Below, one piece after another: positions 1-4,844 of a stretch of 6,142 nucleotides of DNA. Source of the DNA: an uncultured Cellvibrio sp. (GTDB lineage Bacteria; Pseudomonadota; Gammaproteobacteria; Pseudomonadales; Cellvibrionaceae); the NCBI GenBank assembly GCA_946886255.1, contig CAMPIG010000295.1:1-6142 (forward strand), given 5' to 3'. The stretch's first letter is position 1. The number at the start of each line of letters is the position of its first letter. The notes beneath the pieces were generated by a model that saw only the letters and a list, made by a program, of their open reading frames with translations, made no database searches and had not been told where the DNA came from. The translations under genes were made by a program, and so were the position numbers.

Positions 1-59
1 TTATCCACCACGCCCGTTCGGGGTGTTATGCACCAATTGGTGTCTAATTATAGTTAGCC
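1..59 (+). other. attI: Putative attI integron primary recombination site (left end of array)
   Basis: The last bases form the simple site CTAAttatAGTTAGCC, with the crossover between G53 and T54. It resembles the class 1 attI simple site (CTAAaacaaAGTTAGG). About 20 bases upstream is TGTTATGCACCA, close to the class 1 attI direct-repeat box TGTTACGCAGCA. A perfect 12-bp palindrome, CACCAATTGGTG, lies at 31-42. The long GC-rich hairpin and the CAAACGTTA end found in every downstream attC are absent, which argues against this being another cassette's attC. If it is attI, intI lies left of the window and this is the first cassette position. The alternative is the end of an unrelated, divergent attC. 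Confidence 0.6.
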
Positions 60-87
60 CTACTTAACACGTACTAAGAAGGTGGCT

Positions 88-1050
88 ATGGATAAGAAAA
101 AACAACATGATCTTCATGATTTCATGCGGCAGATTAGCGTAGAGATGTCTGCAGAGTACGACCGTATTCAGAAGCGAGCTACTGAAGATCCAGGGACTGC
201 GGGTGATCAAGGCGAGGAGAACTGGGCAGAGCTTCTCAGAGATTGGCTCCCTCGAAGCTACGAAGTGGTTACAAAAGGCCGCATCATCAGCCAAGAAGGG
301 GATACAAGTCCGCAGATTGATGTGCTGGTATTAAAGGGCTCTTATCCGAAAAAAATGCTTAATAAGAAGCTCTATCTTGCAGCGGGAGTAGCTGCTGCAT
401 TTGAGTGCAAGACAACCCTGAAGGCGTCACATATTGCTGATGCTATGAGTACAAGCGTGAAAATTAAAAGCTTCTTTAGGGATCGTTCTGGCACACCATA
501 TATGGAGCTGCATTCGCCGATCATATATGGGCTTCTGGCCCACTCCCATTCATGGAAAGGGGAGAGTTCTACCCCGGAAGAGAATATCGGGGAAAAACTC
601 ATTGAGTCGGATTCTACCCATGTCCACCATCCGAGGCACCAGTTAGACATCCTATGTGTTGCAGACTTGGCAACTTGGACCTCGTCAGCAATGACTTACA
701 TAGGACCAAGTCAAATTCCCGATTGGAAAGAAATGGCTTCGACTTACGGCCCTGATGGTTCTGCAACGAGTGTCTATGTAGGGCACTCGTATACAAGTGA
801 TCAGCAAGTTGACCAGTTCACCCCGATTGGGGTCCTCATATCGTATCTTTCACAAAAAATGGCTTGGGAAGACTCCACATTTCGCGACCTTGCTGATTAC
901 TACCGGATCACCAACATAGCTGGCTCAGGTAGTGGATACATGAGAAAGTGGCCCGCTTCCATTTACTCGGACGAGATCCGTGCGCGTGTTGTAGCAGGGA
1001 GACTCTCGAACGGAAAAGCTTGGGACGAATGGAGTATTCATTTTCCATGA
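88..1050 (+). CDS. Cassette 1: DUF6602-like protein with PD-(D/E)XK-type nuclease motifs
   Basis: A 320-aa soluble protein, probably a restriction-endonuclease-like fold. An N-terminal helical stretch (residues 1-35) leads into GDQGEENW (39-46), then PQIDVLVL with D78, then AAFECKTTL with E106-x-K108. This is the usual spacing of the catalytic E...D...ExK set of PD-(D/E)XK enzymes. The C-terminal part has PIGVLISYLSQKMAWED and RDLADYYR, which I associate with DUF6602 proteins. A GTG at 82 would add two residues, but AGAAGG just upstream of ATG 88 is correctly spaced for ATG 88 and not for the GTG. The stop lies one base before the attC. Being first after the putative attI, it would be the best expressed if a Pc-type promoter lies upstream. 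DNA cleavage or a defence role is inferred from the motifs; the substrate is unknown. Confidence 0.8.
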   Translation: MDKKKQHDLHDFMRQISVEMSAEYDRIQKRATEDPGTAGDQGEENWAELLRDWLPRSYEVVTKGRIISQEGDTSPQIDVLVLKGSYPKKMLNKKLYLAAGVAAAFECKTTLKASHIADAMSTSVKIKSFFRDRSGTPYMELHSPIIYGLLAHSHSWKGESSTPEENIGEKLIESDSTHVHHPRHQLDILCVADLATWTSSAMTYIGPSQIPDWKEMASTYGPDGSATSVYVGHSYTSDQQVDQFTPIGVLISYLSQKMAWEDSTFRDLADYYRITNIAGSGSGYMRKWPASIYSDEIRARVVAGRLSNGKAWDEWSIHFP

Positions 1051-1051
1051 G

Positions 1052-1128
1052 GGCTAACAAGCGGTTAGAGTCGTTCGCTTCGCTCTCTGGGACGGGCTTA
1101 GAGCCCGCCCCTCAACCAAACGTTATAC
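1052..1128 (+). repeat. attC: attC1 recombination site
   Basis: 77 bp from R'' GGCTAAC to the R' core GTTATAC, with the crossover after G1122. The central stem GGGCT/AGCCC and the GCTTCGCTCTCTGGGACGG segment match the other sites. L'' reads GGTTaGAG and L' reads CTCAACC, so the pair is kept with one unpaired base although both differ from the GGTTcAA/TTAACC of attC3. R'' pairs with the first bases of cassette 1 (GTTAGCCC). Confidence 0.92.
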
Positions 1129-1156
1129 AGCCTCTCCAGAATTATGGATATGCCAG

Positions 1157-1555
1157 ATGAAAAGAGCTCTATTTCTATTTTTTATTATCTCTTGCCAAGT
1201 CTCAGCGAGTCAGGAAACACTAAGTATTGAGCCCTTAGCAAGGGCCAACATAAACTGCGCAGCATTCTATACAGCCGCACAAATAATTGTTAAGCCAGAA
1301 GCCAAGAAAGAGTATGAATCAAAGATGGCTACGCATTACTCATTATCACACCAACTTACTACATCATACGAGTTACTGGCGGCAACGTTGAACTCTGAAA
1401 TTCAAAGACAAGCTACTGAAGTTATGTCTCTCAAAGATCGAGAGCGAGTGGTAAATTACATATCAAGCAACTCCATCAAGTGCACAACAATTGAGATCAA
1501 CTCTATCGGAGTAATGCGGCAGAATTCAGCCAAGCAACATATGAGTCAAGAATAA
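1157..1555 (+). CDS. Cassette 2: small exported protein of unknown function
   Basis: A 132-aa protein. Residues 1-19 look like a Sec signal peptide: MKR, then the hydrophobic run ALFLFFIISCQV, then a SAS-Q cleavage site. The mature part is about 114 residues, mostly helical by composition, with exactly two cysteines (C34 in NINCAAFYTA and C109 in SIKCTT). They could form one disulfide in the periplasm. I do not recognise the family. The ATG is 34 bases after the crossover with no clear Shine-Dalgarno. Two upstream ATGs (1144, 1150) lie in another frame and give only a short peptide. Unlike in its neighbours, 59 non-coding bases separate the stop from the attC. The single-cassette setting says nothing about its role. 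Confidence 0.75.
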   Translation: MKRALFLFFIISCQVSASQETLSIEPLARANINCAAFYTAAQIIVKPEAKKEYESKMATHYSLSHQLTTSYELLAATLNSEIQRQATEVMSLKDRERVVNYISSNSIKCTTIEINSIGVMRQNSAKQHMSQE

Positions 1556-1614
1556 GAGCAAACTTTAATTGTGGCCATAGTACGCCGCATGACGATTCGC
1601 TCGATATCACAGCG

Positions 1615-1690
1615 TTATAACAATCAGTTCAAATCGCTCGCTTCGCTCACTGGGACAGGCTAAAGCCCGCCCCTTAACCAAACGTTAGCC
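1615..1690 (+). repeat. attC: attC2 recombination site
   Basis: 76 bp, R'' TTATAAC to core GTTAGCC, with the crossover after G1684. L'' AGTTcAA and L' TTAACC flank GCTTCGCTCACTGGGACAGG and a weakened central stem (AGGCTaaaGCCC instead of GGGCTaaAGCCC). R'' matches the cassette start (GTTATAC) except for one base. Confidence 0.9.
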
Positions 1691-1697
1691 ATACTTT

Positions 1698-2243
1698 ATG
1701 ACAGCTCGCAGATTTTCGTTTAGCAATAAAAAGCTTCGTGGCATACCACGTCGTTTACGCGCACTCGCGCGCTGGAAAAAGTCGTTTTCAGGCTATTTTC
1801 CAAGCCAGCTAACACCAGAGGAAAAGTACTGGAACTACAAAATCCCTGTGTATCGAAATCTTGTTGAGGGCAAGCAAACTACCAAGAGCATACAAGCATT
1901 TTGCGCACAGCAACTTATAGATGCCGCACACCAGATATACAAAGCCAAACCCCAAGACGCTGAGCATTCTAGAGTCACATGCGTTATTTCACTTCCCTGC
2001 ATGTTCTCAAGTGAGCTGTGTATTTATACGAATGAAGAATATTTCAAAGAGCACACAACCGAACAAACTGGACGCTTCGGGAAAATTGAAATAATCCAAG
2101 GGAAAAGTCTTGCTCAAGAATTTGGGCTAGAACTACCGGAGGAGTTTAATGAAATTGGAGTTTTGCGTACTGACGAAGATGATGATGGAAATCCATATAT
2201 TTCTGAGCAATGGTATTTTGGGGAAGTCCATCAGTACGGCTAA
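1698..2243 (+). CDS. Cassette 3: hypothetical protein, possibly DUF3916 family
   Basis: A 181-aa soluble protein with no signal peptide or membrane segment. The N-terminus is strongly basic (residues 4-29, including KKLRGIPRRLRALARWKK) and could bind nucleic acid or a membrane. It is followed by EEKYWNYKIPVYRNLVEG (41-58) and a mixed domain with LPCMFSSELCIYTNEEYF. Near the C-terminus is an acidic stretch RTDEDDDGNP (about 157-166). The basic start followed by a YWNYKIPV motif reminds me of DUF3916 proteins; this is recall and uncertain. The ATG is only 13 bases after the crossover and has no Shine-Dalgarno. The TAA stop is part of the attC R'' box. Function unknown. Confidence 0.75.
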   Translation: MTARRFSFSNKKLRGIPRRLRALARWKKSFSGYFPSQLTPEEKYWNYKIPVYRNLVEGKQTTKSIQAFCAQQLIDAAHQIYKAKPQDAEHSRVTCVISLPCMFSSELCIYTNEEYFKEHTTEQTGRFGKIEIIQGKSLAQEFGLELPEEFNEIGVLRTDEDDDGNPYISEQWYFGEVHQYG

Positions 2244-2313
2244 CGAGTGGTTCAAATCGTTCGCTTCGCTCACTGGGACGGGCTAAAGCCCGCCCCTTAA
2301 CCAAACGTTAGAG
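2238..2313 (+). repeat. attC: attC3 recombination site
   Basis: 76 bp, R'' GGCTAAC to core GTTAGAG, with the crossover after G2307. This is the best reference copy in the array: L'' GGTTcAA pairs with L' TTAACC leaving one extrahelical C, and the central stem is GACGGGCTaaAGCCCGCC. R'' is an exact complement of the cassette 3 start. Confidence 0.94.
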
Positions 2314-2318
2314 CGCTT

Positions 2319-2543
2319 ATGTGGGAAATCGCGGGTGATAAGCAACTGGCTTCGTATTTTGAGGGCGCGAACATCTGGCGCACGCGCTGGAAGAATTCAT
2401 CTGAGGTGGTGAGCGTACCGTCGCATGATGGCAGCGTTGCCGAGCTCCAGATATGGTCTGCTGAGATTGGGCAAAAAGCTAAATTGTTCGCGGCCTCAGA
2501 GGTGTCAAATGGAGTGTGGGTGTTTGCTTTGCCCCTGCTCTAA
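2319..2543 (+). CDS. Cassette 4: 74-aa hypothetical protein
   Basis: A very short cassette (300 bp) whose only sizeable forward frame fills the space between the two attC sites. The product is rich in aromatic residues, starting MWEIAGDKQLASYFEGANIW and ending in the hydrophobic VWVFALPLL. There is no signal peptide, cysteine or recognised motif. The alternating polar and hydrophobic pattern suggests a small beta-rich fold. The ATG is 11 bases after the crossover with no ribosome binding site, and the TAA comes from the attC R'' box. Its reality rests on filling the cassette exactly and sharing the frame-to-attC arrangement of its neighbours. Function unknown. Confidence 0.65.
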   Translation: MWEIAGDKQLASYFEGANIWRTRWKNSSEVVSVPSHDGSVAELQIWSAEIGQKAKLFAASEVSNGVWVFALPLL

Positions 2544-2613
2544 CAAGTGGTTCAAGCTGTTCGCTTCGCTCACTGGGACGGGCTAAAGCCCGCCCCTTAG
2601 CCAAACGTTAGAA
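2538..2613 (+). repeat. attC: attC4 recombination site
   Basis: 76 bp, R'' CTCTAAC to core GTTAGAA, with the crossover after G2607. It is nearly identical to attC3 through GTTCGCTTCGCTCACTGGGA and the following central stem. L' is TTAGCC rather than TTAACC, giving one G-T-type mismatch in the L stem. R'' matches the cassette 4 start exactly. Confidence 0.94.
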
Positions 2614-2628
2614 ACCACGGAGGGATAC

Positions 2629-3033
2629 ATGCCAGAGAACATCGACCAATTTAACGACTATTGCGCAAAGATCCTCTCTCATCTATACGACAAATTTCCT
2701 TCCCCAACAGCAATACAGACCCATATCCTAGTCGGCGGTGAAATAGATGAATACGAACTTAAGGTATGCCCAAAAACTACCTTTGGCTCTGACACGGTTC
2801 GCTGGCTACGCAATGAAGGTTTTATTGTGGCAGAGGGCGGAAATTTTGGGACTTACCATGGTTGTTACCTTACAGCCAAAGGCCTTTCGGCACTAAATGC
2901 CACCCCCGAGTCACTGGCTCCAGGTGAAACAGTAATTGCAAAACTCAAAAAAGGCTTAGCCACTGGATCATCAGAAGTAACCAAGAGCGCTATAGGTGCA
3001 TTTGTTACATCTGTCATGAGTGGTGTTTTATAA
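2629..3033 (+). CDS. Cassette 5: winged-helix-like protein
   Basis: A 134-aa protein. Residues 6-24 form a helix, about 25-45 contain PSPTAIQTHILVGG, and 50-66 (KTTFGSDTVRWLRNEGFIV) look like a recognition helix. A hairpin then runs into YHGCYLTAKGLSALNA (76-91). This 'SDTVRWLxxEGFI...LTAKGLSALN' pattern is typical of winged helix-turn-helix domains, so DNA binding or a protein-interaction role is inferred. The C-terminal 30 residues have a Lys-rich helix (KLKKGLATG) and a hydrophobic end (AIGAFVTSVMSGVL) that may be amphipathic. GGAGGG (2620-2625) is a good Shine-Dalgarno for ATG 2629, which cassettes 2-4 lack. The stop is in the attC R'' box. It precedes the membrane-protein cassette 6, but cassette neighbours need not be related. 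Confidence 0.8.
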   Translation: MPENIDQFNDYCAKILSHLYDKFPSPTAIQTHILVGGEIDEYELKVCPKTTFGSDTVRWLRNEGFIVAEGGNFGTYHGCYLTAKGLSALNATPESLAPGETVIAKLKKGLATGSSEVTKSAIGAFVTSVMSGVL

Positions 3034-3103
3034 CAATGCGCTCAAAGCGCTCACTTCGTTCGCTGGGACCGGCGAAGCCGGCCCCTTAGCTTAAGCGTTA
3101 GGC
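3028..3103 (+). repeat. attC: attC5 recombination site (variant L' arm)
   Basis: 76 bp, R'' TTATAAC to core GTTAGGC, with the crossover after G3097. The central stem is CCGGCgaaGCCGG. L'' GCTcAA pairs with L' TTAGC, and the spacer to the core is TTAAG instead of the CAAA of attC1-4 and attC6. R'' has one mismatch to the cassette start (TTTATAAC against TTTCTAAC). Confidence 0.9.
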
Positions 3104-3129
3104 CTCACAGAAAGGTCGGAGAAAATAAA

Positions 3130-3633
3130 ATGCCATTACCACTCATTCCAATCATCTCCGCGCTTGCTGCCGGAGGAACTCTGGTACCGCATGCCGCTGG
3201 AGGAATGATAGTTACATCCGCAGCTGGGTATGTCGCGGGGACATATTTGAGCACTGCAGCTATCGGAGGGCTGTTGGCAGCAGCCTCTACTGTACTTGGC
3301 GCTGGCGCTCTGTATCTGTCCGGCGCTGCAAGTAGCATTATTGGTAGTGCTGGAATATTTGGAACAACCGTCGGAGCGTCGGGCATCACAGGCGCCCTTA
3401 TGTCGGTCGGTATTATTTCCGCCACGCCCATCTGGGTGCCATTCGCGGTTGGTGGCGCCGCCGCCAGTGGTGCTGCTGGGCTGGGTTATGGTGGTTACAA
3501 AGTTTTCAAACTTAAACAGAAAATCCAAAAAACAGCAGAAGGCCAAGAAGCTCAATTCACAGAAACCGAGGCGAAGATGATCGAAAAAATCATCAAACGC
3601 TTGGGTAAAAAGAGTCAGAGTGGCGAAACCTAA
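3130..3633 (+). CDS. Cassette 6: uncharged Gly/Ala-rich putative membrane-active protein
   Basis: A 167-aa protein with extreme two-part composition. Residues 1-123 contain no Asp, Glu, Lys or Arg at all and are Gly/Ala/Ile/Ser/Thr-rich with many small-xxx-small steps, broken by prolines at 3, 5, 8, 20, 100 and 104. This fits several tightly packed hydrophobic helices or a hairpin inserting into a membrane. Residues 124-165 switch to a Lys/Glu-rich amphipathic helix (KVFKLKQKIQKT... AKMIEKIIKRLGKK). GGAG at about 3118 gives a reasonable Shine-Dalgarno for ATG 3130. The TAA is in the attC R'' box. I do not recognise the family. A pore-forming toxin, bacteriocin-like or abortive-infection effector is inference from composition only. 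An antisense frame of similar length exists but runs into the attC and is considered a shadow. Confidence 0.78.
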   Translation: MPLPLIPIISALAAGGTLVPHAAGGMIVTSAAGYVAGTYLSTAAIGGLLAAASTVLGAGALYLSGAASSIIGSAGIFGTTVGASGITGALMSVGIISATPIWVPFAVGGAAASGAAGLGYGGYKVFKLKQKIQKTAEGQEAQFTETEAKMIEKIIKRLGKKSQSGET

Positions 3634-3703
3634 CAATTGGTTCAAGTCACTCGCTTTGCTCGTTCGGGACGGCTAAAGCCGGCCCCTTAACCAAACGTTA
3701 TAG
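3628..3703 (+). repeat. attC: attC6 recombination site
   Basis: 76 bp, R'' ACCTAAC to core GTTATAG, with the crossover after G3697. L'' GGTTcAA and L' TTAACC agree with attC3, while the central stem is CGGCTaaAGCCGG and the outer arm reads CACTCGCTTTGCTCGTTCGG. R'' has one mismatch to the cassette start (GCCTAAC expected). Confidence 0.92.
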
Positions 3704-3706
3704 CCA

Positions 3707-3727
3707 ATGAAATTGCCGCCACCATGA
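3707..3727 (+). CDS. Possible six-codon minicistron (MKLPPP) overlapping the cassette 7 start
   Basis: ATG at 3707 opens a six-codon frame encoding MKLPPP. Its TGA overlaps the ATG of the cassette 7 gene in the form ATGA (3724-3727). It lies 9 bases after the crossover and has no clear Shine-Dalgarno. Overlapping minicistrons can couple translation to a following gene, as the attI1-associated ORF-11 is known to do. Three prolines just before the stop could slow ribosomes. It is so short that chance cannot be excluded. Confidence 0.3.
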   Translation: MKLPPP

Positions 3728-4281
3728 CGATACTGACAAAATTTGATGCAGCAGAGCGCCAGCTTCTGCAGGCCATTCGCTTGTTTTTCAGAGAGGAAGA
3801 CGCAATTTCAATACACACACTATCTGAAGCTGCATCACAAATCTTGTGTGACATTGGAAATGAAACAGGCATTAAAAGCATGTTTCGCGACAGCGACCGA
3901 ATTCGCGAAGACAAAAAGAAAGAATTTTTTTCGTACCTTTTTAAATCAAGAAACTTCTTCAAGCACGCCGACAAAGACAAAGATGATACTCACGAGTTTA
4001 AAAATGAATTTAATGAGTTCTCACTTATCGACTCTGTAAATCTGTACAGTGCGCTCAAAAAAAATTGGACACCCGAAACACTTGTGTTCGACGTTTGGTT
4101 CTGCCTTCATCGCCCTAACCTGTTAATCCCAAACACCGAATACTCAAACCTAATCTCCAAAATTAAATCGGATCGAATATTCCCTTCCACCAATGAGAAA
4201 GCCAAGTTCTACGAGGTTATCGAGCAGCTTCGCAGTGGTAAAAGCACAGCGTTAAACTTAACCCTTGCGTTCGGGTTATAA
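3724..4281 (+). CDS. Cassette 7: HEPN-like protein with RNxxxH motif
   Basis: A 185-aa mostly helical soluble protein. The N-terminus FDAAERQLLQAIRLFF..DAISIHTLSEAASQIL (about 7-41) gives two helices. After a charged linker comes KSRNFFKHADKDKDD (74-88), with R76-N77-x-x-x-H81. This is the Rx4H signature with a polar residue after Arg that marks catalytic HEPN ribonucleases. A helical C-terminal half follows (LIDSVNLYSALKKNW, LVFDVWFCLHRP). The 'AxRQLxxAIRLFF...SIHTL...RNFFKHAD' arrangement matches hypothetical proteins I recall from many proteobacteria. Metal-independent RNA cleavage, as a toxin or abortive-infection effector, is inferred; no paired antitoxin is seen in the cassette. There is no Shine-Dalgarno, but the start overlaps a tiny upstream frame. 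The stop is in the attC R'' box. Confidence 0.82.
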   Translation: MTILTKFDAAERQLLQAIRLFFREEDAISIHTLSEAASQILCDIGNETGIKSMFRDSDRIREDKKKEFFSYLFKSRNFFKHADKDKDDTHEFKNEFNEFSLIDSVNLYSALKKNWTPETLVFDVWFCLHRPNLLIPNTEYSNLISKIKSDRIFPSTNEKAKFYEVIEQLRSGKSTALNLTLAFGL

Positions 4282-4364
4282 CAATGCGCTTAACTGCCGC
4301 TCACTTTGTTCGCTGGACGCCCAAAAGCTGCGCTTTTGGCCGCCCGTTAGCTTAATCGTTATGC
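4276..4364 (+). repeat. attC: attC7 recombination site (89 bp, different central stem)
   Basis: R'' TTATAAC to core GTTATGC, with the crossover after G4358. The central part is a long stem, GCCcAAAAGC-tgc-GCTTTTGGC (4319-4340), instead of the GGGCTaaAGCCC type. L'' GCTTAA and L' TTAGC, with the TTAAT spacer before the core, resemble attC5. It has the same boxes as its neighbours but a distinct origin for the middle. Confidence 0.9.
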
Positions 4365-4382
4365 ACTCAGGGTTCGAGAGAG

Positions 4383-4844
4383 ATGATAGATAGTACGAAT
4401 CTTTACGAAGTAGTTAAGGAATTTGAGATTCTTCCTGGAGCGATAGAAAACGTTTCTACACAGGCGTTTCAAGCTGTGTACGGCTCCCCTGAGGCTGCTC
4501 TGGCCAAGGGTATCGTCTATTTATTCCTTTCAGCTCAGCCCATTCCACGGTTGATCGGAGAGAGCAGAATTATCTATGTCGGCCAAACGAAAGGCAGCTT
4601 TAAAAGCCGTTACTTCCAGTACTCAAGCCTTCATGCGTCTTCCAAAGCAAATAAACTCAAGTTCGAAGCAATCATTAAAGAGTACGGCCCAATAACTATA
4701 GCGGTCTGTCCTTTTGAGCGGTTCGGGAGTTCCCTTTTGGAGGCTGAAGGGCAGTTGCTATGGTGGTACTTCCAGAATCACTGCGAGTATCCGCCCGTCA
4801 ACTACACCAAGACGAAGGTCAGGAACGATGCGGTACAAGCATAA
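4383..4844 (+). CDS. Cassette 8: GIY-YIG nuclease-like protein
   Basis: A 153-aa protein whose second half carries the GIY-YIG fold signature. GIVYLFLS (43-50) stands for the GIY strand and IIYVGQTKGSFKSR (63-76) for the YIG strand with the conserved Arg (R76). LLEAEGQLLWWYF (118-130) carries the metal-binding Glu (probably E122), and PPVNY (137-141) carries the conserved Asn. The second residue of GIY is Val-Tyr shifted and YIG is YVG, both tolerated in the family. Residues 1-40 form an N-terminal extension without a known motif. Length suits a single-domain nuclease with no separate DNA-binding part, so specificity cannot be predicted. GAGAGAG just before ATG 4383 is a usable Shine-Dalgarno. 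The TAA is in the attC R'' box. Biological role unknown; defence or DNA processing is possible. Confidence 0.85.
   Translation: MIDSTNLYEVVKEFEILPGAIENVSTQAFQAVYGSPEAALAKGIVYLFLSAQPIPRLIGESRIIYVGQTKGSFKSRYFQYSSLHASSKANKLKFEAIIKEYGPITIAVCPFERFGSSLLEAEGQLLWWYFQNHCEYPPVNYTKTKVRNDAVQA

Noticed and set aside
1..10. TTATCCACCA resembling a DnaA box
   Set aside because: One base off the TTATCCACA consensus, single copy, and located at a probable attI; no origin features nearby.
948..1160. Forward 70-aa frame crossing attC1
   Set aside because: It overlaps the end of gene 1 and translates the attC hairpin; a shadow frame.
3136..3645. Minus-strand 169-aa open frame over cassette 6
   Set aside because: It begins inside attC6, opposes the orientation of every other cassette gene, has a low-complexity Ser/Cys-rich product and no ribosome binding site. 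The + frame has a Shine-Dalgarno and ends at the R'' TAA.
3743..4039. Forward 98-aa alternative frame inside cassette 7
   Set aside because: It lies within the longer HEPN frame, has no ribosome binding site and no sensible motif.
1052..4364. GC-rich hairpins after each gene as rho-independent terminators
   Set aside because: They are followed by CTTAACCAAACGTTA-type ends, not T-runs, and match the attC layout with R, L and extrahelical bases.
1052..4364. Regularly recurring repeats as a CRISPR-like array
   Set aside because: Repeat spacing is 300-1000 bp with genes between, the repeats are 76-89 bp imperfect hairpins, and no cas genes are present.
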